Of a stretch of DNA of 64,000 bases, positions 44,519-54,151 are shown one piece after another. Within the stretch, counting starts at the first letter, position 1. The number at the start of each line of letters is the position of its first letter. The DNA lies in the NCBI RefSeq assembly GCF_002252565.1, contig NZ_NPML01000019.1, forward strand, positions 186,001-250,000, given 5' to 3'. The notes below the pieces were generated by a model that had not been told where the DNA came from, made no database searches, and saw nothing but the letters and a program-made list of their open reading frames with translations. Origin of the DNA: Petroclostridium xylanilyticum (lineage in GTDB: Bacteria; Bacillota; Clostridia; SK-Y3). The position numbers and the translations under genes were made by a program.

Positions 44519-44537
44519 CGCTATTATATCAAATATA

Positions 44538-46466
44538 TCAAAGTTTAACTTGTTTATTGAACGGATAACTGATATTGTCTACATATAGATAGTACTTTCT
44601 TACAATTCCTATTTTCTTCCATAGTTTCTTTAGTACAGGCAATACATAGTAATCCAGACCAAAAGTGCTTCCTGCGCCACCTATTAGGGCTATACCCCCG
44701 CTTAGATACCACAACATCTCGTATGGTGCCATACCTGAAGCCCATATCATCATACCCATTGCAACCGAAACAATGGATGCAACTGCTGTAAATAATCCGG
44801 CGATTAACAGCAATCCTACCACTATCTCACCTATTACCATACCTGCCTGGAATATCTGGGCTAAAACGGTATATCCTCCATCGGGTGTATAGAAAAATAT
44901 ATCCATGGACCATTTAACAATGCTGTCAATAAAGCCCGGTACCGGTAAAGCCGTTCCCCATTGAGACACTGTTTGCCCTGCTGCTCCCGCTGCAGCTGTT
45001 GCGGCACTTGTAGCATCAACAGCCGCCTGTGCTGCTTGTGATGCCCCTGTTACAGCATCTGCTGTTGGTGGAGGCGGTATTAAGAAGATCTTTGAAGGAT
45101 CTTGTAATATTCCAGGCAACTTATGCAAACCCTGCTCTAGCCATTTGTAACCAACAAAAATTCTAAGCGGTACCAACCAGAAGTTTGGAGACGCCTTCGC
45201 AAAATGCCCGCCGACAAAACTTCTCCTATCTTTCACATGGAAGAATTCATGCAGCATGTAGGACCAGCATTTATTAAATCCGGCTACCTGGAAGAAGTAG
45301 ACCAGGTTTATAAAATGCTTTATAAACATTGCAAAAAAGCCGGATAAGCTAATGAACTTGCCCGGAACACCCAAATGTGCTACCCCGTAACGCCCGCCTA
45401 TACATACCATTACACCGTGGAATTCCGGTTTATAGGACTTCTTTTGGCCACCTTTTATATCGGTATAAATGTTATGTGCAATGATAGGCGCGGCATGCTC
45501 ACAGTTTTCTACCATCTGTGGGACAGGACGTTCCTCACCTTCAGGAATATAGAACATATTATCCCCAACAACATAAACATTTTCATAACCTGGAGCCTGC
45601 AGCTTGTCATTTATAACTATCCTTTTTCTACCCTTCTGCTCAAGGTCCATCTTGCCAACAAGGTCCGAACCTTCAACGCCAGCTGCCCAGATTACAGTAT
45701 ATGTGTCTATGATTTCTTTATCTCCTAATGTAACCGAATCTTCTGTAACTTTTGTGATGCCAGCACCGGTTATTATGTTGACACCTAATTTTTCAAGCCT
45801 TTTTTCAGCTTTTTTAATTAAATTCTTAGGTAAATTTGGTAGGATTGTAGGCAAAACATCTACCACGTATAATTTAACTTCCTCTTTCTCGATATGGAAG
45901 TCTTCACATAGTCTATCCTTCCACTCACCCAATTCACCAATCATTTCTATACCGGTAAAACCGCCACCCACTACAACAAAAGTCAGCAGTTTTTGTCTTG
46001 CTTCTTCATTCGTTTCCTTGACAGCTTTTCTAAACATGTTCAGAATGTGTTCCCGCAGATGAACAGCATCTTCATAAGACCATAACTTTTGGGTATATTC
46101 CTCTGCCCCCGGTATACCAAAAAACGTTGGCTTACATCCGGTACCTATTACTAAATAATCGTATTTGTAAGAGCTTCTCCCCGACCTTAGTACCTGATCT
46201 TTAAAATCTATATCTGTAATTTCATCAAGTACGACATTGACTTTTCTACCTGCAAATATTTTCTTTAAGTCAATCCTGATAGCATCTTCTTCAACTCTTC
46301 CGGCCGCAACCTCATGAAGTTCAGTAAGTAGCGTATGATATGGCTTTTTATCGATTAGTGTAATTTCTACACTGTCATCTTTTTTAAACTTCTTTGCAAG
46401 TTTTTTTGCAGTTAAAACTCCACCGTAACCGCCACCAAGAATAACCACTTTTTTCTTGCTGCTCAC
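44538..46466 (-). CDS. Type II NADH dehydrogenase fused to a DoxX-like membrane domain
   Basis: A 642-residue fusion. Residues 1-400 are an NDH-2 flavoprotein with an FAD-binding VVILGGGYGGVLTAKKL motif, an NADH-binding VVVGGGFTGIEMIGELG motif, and VYVVGDN near residue 300. From about 425 a DoxX-like domain with four hydrophobic segments begins (LRIFVGYKWLEQGLHKLPG). It is interrupted by an Ala/Thr-rich linker (about 465-510). NDH-2 oxidises NADH and reduces a membrane quinone without pumping protons. The membrane domain may anchor it or relay electrons. The GTG start follows GGGGG. It is monocistronic, with a strong terminator before the FMN-lipoprotein gene. Confidence 0.9.
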   Translation of the reverse strand: MSSKKKVVILGGGYGGVLTAKKLAKKFKKDDSVEITLIDKKPYHTLLTELHEVAAGRVEEDAIRIDLKKIFAGRKVNVVLDEITDIDFKDQVLRSGRSSYKYDYLVIGTGCKPTFFGIPGAEEYTQKLWSYEDAVHLREHILNMFRKAVKETNEEARQKLLTFVVVGGGFTGIEMIGELGEWKDRLCEDFHIEKEEVKLYVVDVLPTILPNLPKNLIKKAEKRLEKLGVNIITGAGITKVTEDSVTLGDKEIIDTYTVIWAAGVEGSDLVGKMDLEQKGRKRIVINDKLQAPGYENVYVVGDNMFYIPEGEERPVPQMVENCEHAAPIIAHNIYTDIKGGQKKSYKPEFHGVMVCIGGRYGVAHLGVPGKFISLSGFFAMFIKHFINLVYFFQVAGFNKCWSYMLHEFFHVKDRRSFVGGHFAKASPNFWLVPLRIFVGYKWLEQGLHKLPGILQDPSKIFLIPPPPTADAVTGASQAAQAAVDATSAATAAAGAAGQTVSQWGTALPVPGFIDSIVKWSMDIFFYTPDGGYTVLAQIFQAGMVIGEIVVGLLLIAGLFTAVASIVSVAMGMMIWASGMAPYEMLWYLSGGIALIGGAGSTFGLDYYVLPVLKKLWKKIGIVRKYYLYVDNISYPFNKQVKL

Positions 46467-46728
46467 AATTTTACCCCCTTAAAATTTTATGAGCCACTAA
46501 GGAATAAATTTAGTTCGCAAGGTTTTGATAGTTAATTTTTTGTCAAACCTAACCATCAAAAAACGCATAATTATAATTATGCTTTCATCCTTAAGCTATA
46601 AATGTTTGTTATTTAACAAACTTTATTTCTCACCCAAAAATAATCATTTTTAGTATAGCATAATATCAAAAACGTATCTACATTTCTGTTTTTTTTGGTC
46701 ATTATGAACGAAATTTTGTAAGTTTTGT

Positions 46729-46848
46729 TCACGCTGTAGAATTTCTAATAATCAGTTCTGTTTTCATTACGATATCTTCTACCTTCTCGCCTTTTATCTT
46801 TTTTAAAAGAATTTCCATCGCTTTCTTTCCTAAAGTATATAGTGAACT
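46729..46848 (-). pseudogene. C-terminal tail of a LacI-family regulator
   Basis: The minus strand reads SSLYTLGKKAMEILLKKIKG then EKVEDIV and ELIIRNSTA before a stop at 46729. This is the typical last 40 residues of LacI-family proteins. No upstream body or start is present, and sequence before GGGGCTAG is unrelated. It is a deletion relic upstream of the NDH-2 gene. Confidence 0.7.
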
Positions 46849-46911
46849 AGCCCCCTGACATTATAAGGTGCCAAGGGGTTCATTCATAATCTTTTATTAT
46901 AAGTTTTAAAA

Positions 46912-47025
46912 TTAATAAGGTTTTATAAACATTTGTGTCCAGTAGTTTGTACCATTCTTATCTTTCGCAAGACCTACACCGATTTCAGTATAGGAAGAAC
47001 TAAGAATATTACTAAGGCCGGCTTT
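46912..47025 (-). pseudogene. C-terminal tail of a CAP/SCP-like domain protein
   Basis: Thirty-seven codons in one frame read GLSNILSSSYTEIGVGLAKD, then NGTNYWTQMFIKPY and a stop at 46912. NIL...EIGVG...YWTQMF is the closing motif of bacterial CAP (YkwD-like) secreted proteins. A stop codon precedes the segment and no start is visible, so it is a fragment. Confidence 0.65.
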
Positions 47026-47091
47026 TTATGTTGCATATTTTTTGTAATTATTGTGATTAAAATAATAAAATATAAAAATCTTTCATGTTTA

Positions 47092-47331
47092 TTAGCAATA
47101 TATAAATCTTACAACACTTGAACCTCTCCCACTTTGACAATGTTTAGCAATCATCTTTACATCAGAGTTCTTATGCTCTAAAAACCGAGGATACAGTGAT
47201 TTGTCTTCAATTGCTAAATGTACTCTCAGTTTTCCTGCAAGTGTTGATAGCAATTTACAAATCGTTTCTGCATTATTGTCCATTTTATTGCTTTTTGATA
47301 ATTCTAAAATTTCATTGATATACACAAACAT
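47092..47331 (-). pseudogene. Truncated hemerythrin-like (HHE) domain
   Basis: A 79-codon frame with ETICKLLSTLAGKLRVHLAI followed by EDKSLYPRFLEHK, characteristic of one half of a hemerythrin four-helix bundle. The N-terminal helix start with its iron-binding His is missing or shortened. After MIAKHCQS the sequence turns into unrelated residues and stops, so the second half with further iron ligands is gone. Expected family length is about 130-190 residues. No convincing ribosome site precedes the ATG. It is likely non-functional. Confidence 0.6.
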
Positions 47332-47358
47332 GAACCAAAGGATAAATATCCTACTGTC

Positions 47359-49371
47359 TCAAAACTTTTTTTCTCTCACCCAAACGACCATTTCACCAGG
47401 TGTACGATTTGCCCATGCATAATAAGGAATGAATTTGACTGTAACCGGCTCGCTCTCAACATTGACATCCGGTTTATATAGTTCATTTCCCCAGGTTATG
47501 TAATTGCCACGCTCTGCCACTGTTGTAATTACACATACACCGCCTAGAAGCTCACTTTCAAAGTCAACTCTGAATTCAGAATTTTTAGGCAGCAATATAT
47601 CATGTAAATTAGCTCCATTATCAACTTCTTCAAGACAGTAAACTATTGGTCCCCGTTGCAAAGCTACTTTTCCAATATTTTCTCTTACATTTGGATGGGC
47701 TTTTATACGAAGTACAGGCATTGGCAAAACTAATTCAATGACATCTTCATTTTTCCAGTTCCGCTTTATTTTAGCATAACCGTTGACTTTAATATCATCA
47801 ATATTTATCCCTTCACCATTAACACTGATTTTTGCATTATTGCACCAGCCAGGAATGCGTAATGCCAGTGCAAATTCTTTTTCCTGCGCTGTAAGAACCT
47901 TGATTACCACTTTTTCATCCCACGGATACTGAGTTTCTTGCTTTATAATTACTTTATGTCCTAAAATATCAACCTCGGCCTCTCCCCCAATATATAAATG
48001 AGTATATAGTTCATCTTTATTTATTGAATAGATATACTGACCAAGCGAAGCCAACAATCTTGCAACATTTGGCGGGCAGCAAGCGCATCCAAACCAAGGC
48101 TGCCTTGTAACCTTAACATGTTCTTTAATCTTATTCTTTTCGCATGCTTCCGGCCATACTTCAAGAGGATTTACATAAAAAAATCTTTTGCCATCCTGTG
48201 ACATACCACTAAGCACTGAATTATACAATGCCCTCTCCATAACATCCGAGTAACAGTTATTAATATCAATTTGAAGCATTCTATGAGCAAAAAATACCAA
48301 ACCTATTGCTGCACATGTTTCAGCGTACGCAGTATCATTGGGCAGATCATAATCAAATGTAAATGCCTCACCAATGGACATAGAACCTATACCGGCAGTG
48401 ATGTACATTCTCTTTGATATTATATTGTCCCATAACTTCTTACAGGCTTCCAGCAACTCCTTATCACCTGTTTCAGCTGCAACATCAGCCATACCGGAAT
48501 ACAGATAAACTGCTCTAACCGCATGCCCTTCAGCCGTGGCTTGTTCGCGCACCGGTAAGTGTGCTTGAAAATAGCTGGGACCCATCTTATCCCACATATT
48601 ATAAAAATTTTTATTTCCTCTGGCTTCTGCCTCTATCTCAAAATAATATGGTTTTCTTCCCCGTTCATCAATAAAAAATTTACTTAAGCGAAGATACTTT
48701 TCTTCTCCTGTCACTCTATACAGTTTAACCAGTGCCAATTCAATCTCTTCATGCCCCGGGTATCCTTTCTTTTTTCCCGTTTCTGGTCCGAATACAGTTT
48801 CAATGTGATCTACAAAGCGGCACACCACATCAAGCAGTTTCCTTTTCCCGGTAGCTTTGTAGTAAGCTACCGCTGCTTCTATCATATGACCGGCACAATA
48901 TAATTCATGGCAATCACGAAGATTGGTCCACTTTTTATCCGGTTCCTTGATTGTAAAATAAGTATTCAAATACCCATTCTCCTGCTGGGCCTTAGCAATA
49001 ATATCAATAACCTCATCTGCTGTCCTTTCTAATTCGGAATCTGGATGTGCAGCTAAACTATACCCGACTGCTTCCAGCCATTTTGCAACATCGCTGTCCT
49101 GAAAAACACATCCATAAAATTCACCTTCTGTCTCACCGGCAGCAATACGGAAATTTTCAATTGCGTGACTGGGCTCCGCGCCAGGGATACGGTCATTTAA
49201 TGCATCCCATTGGTATGGGATCACCACATTTCTCACTAAATCGATGTATTGTGTCCAAAACCCATCGTTGATGTTAACATTTTTATGGGACACCGGTATC
49301 ATTAAACCATTCTTCTGTGATAACTCTTTAGAATCCTTTCTCTGCTTCATAAATAATTTCAATCCTTTCAT
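47359..49371 (-). CDS. GH127 beta-L-arabinofuranosidase
   Basis: A 670-residue cytoplasmic glycosidase with an (alpha/alpha)6 barrel. The catalytic zinc-thiolate site is visible. E351 and C353 lie in YAETCAAIG, and C431/C432 in FGCACCPPN; one of these is the nucleophilic cysteine of the family, and all four match the ligands of Bifidobacterium HypBA1 in spacing. QQENGYLNTYF and DCHELYCAGHMIEA are further family signatures. C-terminal beta-domains follow. The ATG at 49371 has no good ribosome site; the second Met eight codons in is an alternative. It is the last gene of the SBP-MalF-MalG operon and probably removes beta-linked L-arabinofuranose from imported plant-derived oligosaccharides. Confidence 0.92.
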   Translation of the reverse strand: MKGLKLFMKQRKDSKELSQKNGLMIPVSHKNVNINDGFWTQYIDLVRNVVIPYQWDALNDRIPGAEPSHAIENFRIAAGETEGEFYGCVFQDSDVAKWLEAVGYSLAAHPDSELERTADEVIDIIAKAQQENGYLNTYFTIKEPDKKWTNLRDCHELYCAGHMIEAAVAYYKATGKRKLLDVVCRFVDHIETVFGPETGKKKGYPGHEEIELALVKLYRVTGEEKYLRLSKFFIDERGRKPYYFEIEAEARGNKNFYNMWDKMGPSYFQAHLPVREQATAEGHAVRAVYLYSGMADVAAETGDKELLEACKKLWDNIISKRMYITAGIGSMSIGEAFTFDYDLPNDTAYAETCAAIGLVFFAHRMLQIDINNCYSDVMERALYNSVLSGMSQDGKRFFYVNPLEVWPEACEKNKIKEHVKVTRQPWFGCACCPPNVARLLASLGQYIYSINKDELYTHLYIGGEAEVDILGHKVIIKQETQYPWDEKVVIKVLTAQEKEFALALRIPGWCNNAKISVNGEGINIDDIKVNGYAKIKRNWKNEDVIELVLPMPVLRIKAHPNVRENIGKVALQRGPIVYCLEEVDNGANLHDILLPKNSEFRVDFESELLGGVCVITTVAERGNYITWGNELYKPDVNVESEPVTVKFIPYYAWANRTPGEMVVWVREKKF

Positions 49372-49475
49372 TTTTATTTATTATTAAATTAAATACATAC
49401 TGAAAAACTAATTCATTTTATATACATACCCAGCTAAAATACACCTGTAATATAAATATGCCGATATACCACCCC

Positions 49476-50303
49476 TTACTCGCCTTTTAATCCGGACAGT
49501 GTCACCCCACGGATGAAGAAATCCTGGGCTAATAAAAAGGCTATTATAACCGGCAAAAGACTAATCACTGTCCCAGCCATCAATACCGGCCAGTCAGTAG
49601 AATACATCCCCTGCAGTGATGCTAATCCAAGGGGTAATGTCATACGTTTCAACGTATTGATAAATACAAGAGGCCTTATGAAATCATTCCATATTCCCAT
49701 AAAAACAAATACACTCAGAGTGGCTATAGCCGGTTGTGATAAGGGAAGAAAAATTCTCCAATATATACCAAACGGGGTACAGCCATCTATTTTACCTGCA
49801 TCTTCAAGAGCAGCCGGAATTGTTAAGAAAAACTGCCGCATTAAAAAGGTACCAAAGGCAGAAACCAGATTGGGCAAAATAAGGGAAGCATGAGTATCAA
49901 CTAATCCATAAAAGCGCATTAATATAAAAGTCGGTACCAGGGTTACATGAACAGGAATCATCATAGTAGCAAGGTATAATGCAAATAATGTATCTCTAAA
50001 ACGGAATCTTAGCCGAGCAAAGACAAACCCCGCCATAGAACTGGTCAATACCTGGACTACCACTACAACCGCTGAAATTTTGATACTATTCATAAAAAAC
50101 TGAACAAATGGAAACCTATCGGAGATTTTTAAATAATTTTCCCAATGGATTGTCTCACCGAACAGTATTGGCGGAAATATAAACACCTCCCGCAGAGACT
50201 TTAGTGAAGTGCTGACCATCCATATAAATGGAAAAATCATTGTCAAAGCTCCTATACCAAGGAATATATGGGCAATCATTCGAGAACTGTAACTTCTTTT
50301 CAT
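49476..50303 (-). CDS. Sugar ABC transporter permease, MalG type
   Basis: A 275-residue CUT1 permease with EAA loop EDAGKIDGCTPF and about six membrane segments. GGAGTG lies upstream of the ATG. It follows its MalF-type partner by 16 bases and precedes the GH127 gene. No ATPase is in the operon. Confidence 0.9.
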   Translation of the reverse strand: MKRSYSSRMIAHIFLGIGALTMIFPFIWMVSTSLKSLREVFIFPPILFGETIHWENYLKISDRFPFVQFFMNSIKISAVVVVVQVLTSSMAGFVFARLRFRFRDTLFALYLATMMIPVHVTLVPTFILMRFYGLVDTHASLILPNLVSAFGTFLMRQFFLTIPAALEDAGKIDGCTPFGIYWRIFLPLSQPAIATLSVFVFMGIWNDFIRPLVFINTLKRMTLPLGLASLQGMYSTDWPVLMAGTVISLLPVIIAFLLAQDFFIRGVTLSGLKGE

Positions 50304-50319
50304 TGTTTCACACTCCTCT

Positions 50320-51201
50320 CTAGTATACTACCCAGCTTTTTTGCCGCCAAAGCTGTATAAGCGTAAAGAACAATACCAGGAAGAAGAGTACATAGGCTAT
50401 GGCACTGGCATATCCCATTCTAAAGTACTGAAAAGCGTTTTGATATAAATAATGGACCAAGACTGACGTTGAACGGTTGGGGCCACCTTTTGTCATCAAA
50501 AATACCGAATCAAATACCTGGAAAGAATTTATTATAGACATCACCGTAACAAAAAAGGTTGTTGGAGAAAGAAGAGGAATGGTTATATGGCGGAACTTTG
50601 CAAACCAACTGGCTCCATCCATATCAGCAGCTTCATAGTAACTTTCTGATATTCCCTGAAGTCCTGCTAAGAAAAGAAGCATATTGAACCCTAATCCTTT
50701 CCATATATTAGTTATCATAATTGCCGGCATTGCCCAAGTGGTACTACTTAACCAGCTAGGTCCTTTGATCCCTATCACACTCAAAAGAAAGTTAAGCAAC
50801 CCATATTCCGGATTGTAAATCCACTGCCATACAACGGCTACAGCCACCATTGAAGAGATTACCGGAAGGAAATAAGCAGCCCTATAAAATTTAATCCCCA
50901 TAATATTCTGATCCAATGCTATGGCTAGTAGAAGCGAAAGAGCAATTCCTACCGGAACTGTTCCAACTGAAAAGTAGATAGTATTCCAAAATACCTTTAT
51001 AAAAACCTCATCTTTAAATAGTTCAATGTAATTTCCAAACCCTACCCATTTTATAGGATTTATAAGGTCCCATTGAGCAAAGCTAAGAACAAAAGCAGCT
51101 ATTACAGGTAAAAATACAAATGTTAAAAAGCCAAGAAAATTGGGTAGCAGCAGAACTACTGCCCAGGCACTATCACTATATAAAAGCTTCTTTAACCGCA
51201 T
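50320..51201 (-). CDS. Sugar ABC transporter permease, MalF type
   Basis: A 293-residue CUT1 permease with EAA loop EAADMDGASWFA and the SVFLMTKGGP segment typical of MalF partners. The start at 51201 (MRLKKLL) has GAGGTGA five bases upstream; a GTG three codons earlier overlaps that site. It lies between the SBP at 51265 and MalG in the arabinoside operon. Confidence 0.9.
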   Translation of the reverse strand: MRLKKLLYSDSAWAVVLLLPNFLGFLTFVFLPVIAAFVLSFAQWDLINPIKWVGFGNYIELFKDEVFIKVFWNTIYFSVGTVPVGIALSLLLAIALDQNIMGIKFYRAAYFLPVISSMVAVAVVWQWIYNPEYGLLNFLLSVIGIKGPSWLSSTTWAMPAIMITNIWKGLGFNMLLFLAGLQGISESYYEAADMDGASWFAKFRHITIPLLSPTTFFVTVMSIINSFQVFDSVFLMTKGGPNRSTSVLVHYLYQNAFQYFRMGYASAIAYVLFFLVLFFTLIQLWRQKSWVVY

Positions 51202-51228
51202 GCAACTCACCTCTCACCAAAAGAAGAT

Positions 51229-51254
51229 AGCCCCAGGACACGAGGCCTGGGGCT
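51229..51254 (-). promoter_or_regulatory. Intercistronic stem-loop between SBP and malF-type gene
   Basis: AGCCCCAGG (51229-51237) and CCTGGGGCT (51246-51254) form a perfect GC-rich 9-bp stem with an 8-base loop. It starts 11 bases past the SBP stop and lacks a U-tract. Confidence 0.65.
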
Positions 51255-51264
51255 GGTGTCCAGT

Positions 51265-52632
51265 CTATTTACTTGCTAATTCTTCATTTACCTTTTGTTC
51301 GATACGTGCCAATACCTGGTCTATTGGTTGGTTATCATACCAGAAAGCCTCAAGTTCATCGTTTATAATGTCATTTACTTTGTTTTTATAATTTAATGCC
51401 TGTGGATAAACTTGTGCTTTCTCAAAGTATGGAACTAACTCTTTGAATCCTTCAGGGTGTGCATCTTTATTATACCATTTGGTTATACCTTCTTCAGTAT
51501 ATAACGATCTACGGTTGGGCATCCATAATCCAGCCCTTATTAAATCAGTTTGATATTTCTCTGAAGAAAGAAAACTAATTAGAGCCCAGGCTTCTTTCGG
51601 ATTGGGAGTTTTTGCCCAGGCAGCGTGTACATGGGCCTGACCATGGGTAACGGCATCCTTAAATTTTGGTAAAACACCAACTCCAACAGGAAACTTCATT
51701 TGTGCAAGCTCCTGTAAAGCCCATGACCCGTCTATTAGCATTCCAATTTTACCAGTCTGCAGCATCTGGGAACCTTTCATTCCTATCTGCTCCAGGAACA
51801 TAGCCTCAGGACTGACTCCCTCTTTCTTTCTCAAATCTAAAATTGCCTGTAAAACCTGTTTTGTCTCTGATGTATTAAGCGCACATTTGGACATATCATT
51901 ATTGAACACCTTACCACCATTTGATAGAATAGCTGCCGTAGTCATATAGAAGTTTTCCAAACCATATACACCAAATTGAGTAGTCTTGTCGCCATCTTTT
52001 ATTGTCAGTTTTTTTGCAACATTTACGAATTCTTCCCAGCTCCATGCTTTGTCAGGGTTACTTGGAGGGTACGGCAGACCTGCCTTGTCAAAGATCTCCT
52101 TATTGTAGTAAAGGACTGGCGAAACGGTACAACTGCTCACACCGTATATACGACCATTTATTCTCATTATTTCTACTGCAGAAGGTATAAAATCATCAAT
52201 TTTATATTCACTATCAAAGTAAGCTGTAAGGTCCAACAACTCTCCTTTTGATTGAAAGGCACGATAAGTGTCAGTTCCGCAGAAGAAAACATCAGGGGCA
52301 GCTCCTCCAGCCATCATTGTAAGTAATTTTGAAGCATATTGGGCATTCGGCACGGGAGTATACTCCACTTTGATATTAGGGTTTGAAGACATGAAAGTTT
52401 CCAAGCCTTTTTTAACACTTTCAGTTTCCAAGGGACTGGCTTCCCATCCCATAAACTGCAGGGTTACTTTTCCTTCTGAAGACTTACCCTCTCCTTTTTT
52501 TACCTGTTCTTCTGATTTTGAAGATTCGTTTGAATTTCCTGCATCTGAATTCTTGCTGCCACCATTTGAACACCCACTGAACAACAAAACAAATACTAAT
52601 ACATGTACCAAAAATATAGAAAGCTTTTTCAT
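51265..52632 (-). CDS. Sugar ABC transporter substrate-binding lipoprotein
   Basis: A 455-residue family 1 solute-binding protein with lipobox LLFSGC (C21) and a Ser/Asn/Lys-rich linker. The mature domain begins VTLQFMGWEASPLE and contains GKIGMLIDGSWALQEL at the hinge. AGGAGG precedes the ATG. It heads the operon that ends in the GH127 enzyme, so an L-arabinofuranose-containing oligosaccharide is the likely ligand. The divergent AraC gene at 53239 is the probable regulator. Confidence 0.9.
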   Translation of the reverse strand: MKKLSIFLVHVLVFVLLFSGCSNGGSKNSDAGNSNESSKSEEQVKKGEGKSSEGKVTLQFMGWEASPLETESVKKGLETFMSSNPNIKVEYTPVPNAQYASKLLTMMAGGAAPDVFFCGTDTYRAFQSKGELLDLTAYFDSEYKIDDFIPSAVEIMRINGRIYGVSSCTVSPVLYYNKEIFDKAGLPYPPSNPDKAWSWEEFVNVAKKLTIKDGDKTTQFGVYGLENFYMTTAAILSNGGKVFNNDMSKCALNTSETKQVLQAILDLRKKEGVSPEAMFLEQIGMKGSQMLQTGKIGMLIDGSWALQELAQMKFPVGVGVLPKFKDAVTHGQAHVHAAWAKTPNPKEAWALISFLSSEKYQTDLIRAGLWMPNRRSLYTEEGITKWYNKDAHPEGFKELVPYFEKAQVYPQALNYKNKVNDIINDELEAFWYDNQPIDQVLARIEQKVNEELASK

Positions 52633-53238
52633 TGTAAAAACCTCCTTCTGAATAAAATATTATGAGTAACAAAATTCTTCCTATTGGATTGATGACATGA
52701 ATTATAAAGCACTGACATATTCCAGCTATATTTACCAGCTACATTAAATTAAAGAAGTAACTTTACCTTTAGAAAGTCTGCAATTCACTGTAGTACACCA
52801 CATGCTATATTCACATATTGAATATGTAAACTTTCTATGATATATACAATCTACGAAAATGTCTACCTATTTGTTGTTTGATAGTCTAATAATTAAATTG
52901 TCCATACATGGATTACTAAACTAATAGTACATGTTTTGTAACATAATTTGAGTCGGCAAATCAACTGAAAAATTTCTGGTCACTATCACTCATTTTCCCA
53001 ATCCTCTAGGAAAATTTTTGTTAAAACACAATTTAATCCATATTCTCGTATTAAAGAGCAATTAAGATCTGTAATATTTCTGATATTTAGTATTGAAAAA
53101 AATTCCCATATTATGTTTATTTTTTCTATTAATTTCCTAATATTGAATTATTTAATATATTCTTGTATAATAATAATATCAATTATTTTTATATAAGTCA
53201 GTAGTTGAAATATTATAATAGGTGGTGTAAACCGACTT
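52633..53238. other. 606-bp divergent intergenic region
   Basis: Very AT-rich gap between the SBP and AraC genes with no ORF or clear repeat. It should hold the promoters and AraC-type binding sites for both directions. One promoter (53143-53171) is recognisable. Confidence 0.5.
53143..53171 (+). promoter_or_regulatory. Promoter of the AraC-type regulator
   Basis: TTGAAT (53143-53148), a 17-base spacer and a consensus TATAAT (53166-53171) lie 68 bases ahead of the regulator start codon. Confidence 0.65.
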
Positions 53239-54132
53239 ATGTATTTTGTTAAAATGCCAATAAACCCTCCATTATTACATGTTTCAAGCGGACGTTTTGT
53301 TTCAAATACACCCTGGATTCATACCAAACGTAATATCGACACTTTTGTAATAATAGTGGGTTTACATGGTTCTCTCTATATCCAGCAAAACAATGAACAA
53401 TATGAAGTGAAGCCTGGAAATGTCTTAATATTACTTCCCAACACGACCCACCTTGGCTATAAAAAATCAGAACAAAGTTTATCTTATTATTGGTGTCATT
53501 TTCATTGTGAAAGCCCTTATGATATTATAGATAAACGGGATTCTGAAAAAAAAATGCTTCTGTTGGATCATACGGCATACCATACTAATAGCTTCGACTA
53601 TGTACTTGCTCCTATTTTTTCTTTATTTAAAAGCATTGACAGAATTAATATCCTTTTTAATCAACTGCTTCATATATCAAACTCCGGTTATTACACCAAA
53701 TATGGGGTAAACTATTTGCTGACCTTATTAATGGTTGAATTAACTCAACAAACCTTATCCGAATATCTTGCTGCATCAAGAGACGATGATAATAACAGTA
53801 AATTCATGGAAGTTCTGGAATGGGTCCGAATAAATACAGCGATAGATATCTCTGTGTCAGATATCGCCAGACGGTTTAACTATAATGCAGACTATCTTTC
53901 ACGGCTTTTTAAACAAAAAACCGGTATGAGCTTACAAAAATATATTCATCACCTTAAAATTTCCAAGGCAAAGGAAATGCTTTTGCATTCAGACAATAGT
54001 ATAAAAGAAATCGCTTATAAGGTTGGGTTCCATGACGAAAAGTACTTTATGAAATTATTCAAAAGTTATGAAAATCTTACTCCTACACAATTTAGGAACG
54101 CTTATTTCTATACTCATATGAATAATCATTAG
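53239..54132 (+). CDS. AraC-family transcriptional regulator with cupin sensor domain
   Basis: A 297-residue one-component regulator. The N-terminal cupin-like AraC_binding domain (about 15-100) has YEVKPGNVLILLPNTTHLGY. The C-terminal double helix-turn-helix (about 195-292) has ISVSDIARRFNYNADYLSR, IKEIAYKVGFHDEKYFMKLF and the end LTPTQFR. The start codon has only a distant GGTGG (14 bases), so translation may be weak or begin at the Met five codons later. It is divergent from the GH127/importer operon and convergent with lacZ. The likely target is the arabinoside operon, induced by a sugar bound in the cupin. Confidence 0.9.
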   Translation: MYFVKMPINPPLLHVSSGRFVSNTPWIHTKRNIDTFVIIVGLHGSLYIQQNNEQYEVKPGNVLILLPNTTHLGYKKSEQSLSYYWCHFHCESPYDIIDKRDSEKKMLLLDHTAYHTNSFDYVLAPIFSLFKSIDRINILFNQLLHISNSGYYTKYGVNYLLTLLMVELTQQTLSEYLAASRDDDNNSKFMEVLEWVRINTAIDISVSDIARRFNYNADYLSRLFKQKTGMSLQKYIHHLKISKAKEMLLHSDNSIKEIAYKVGFHDEKYFMKLFKSYENLTPTQFRNAYFYTHMNNH

Positions 54133-54151
54133 TGGAAATTTTTTATTTATT

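Noticed and set aside
45604-46062. Plus-strand ORF of 152 codons opposite the NDH-2 gene
   Set aside because: Antisense shadow of the NAD-binding domain coding region; composition is Ser/Pro-rich and no family is recognisable.
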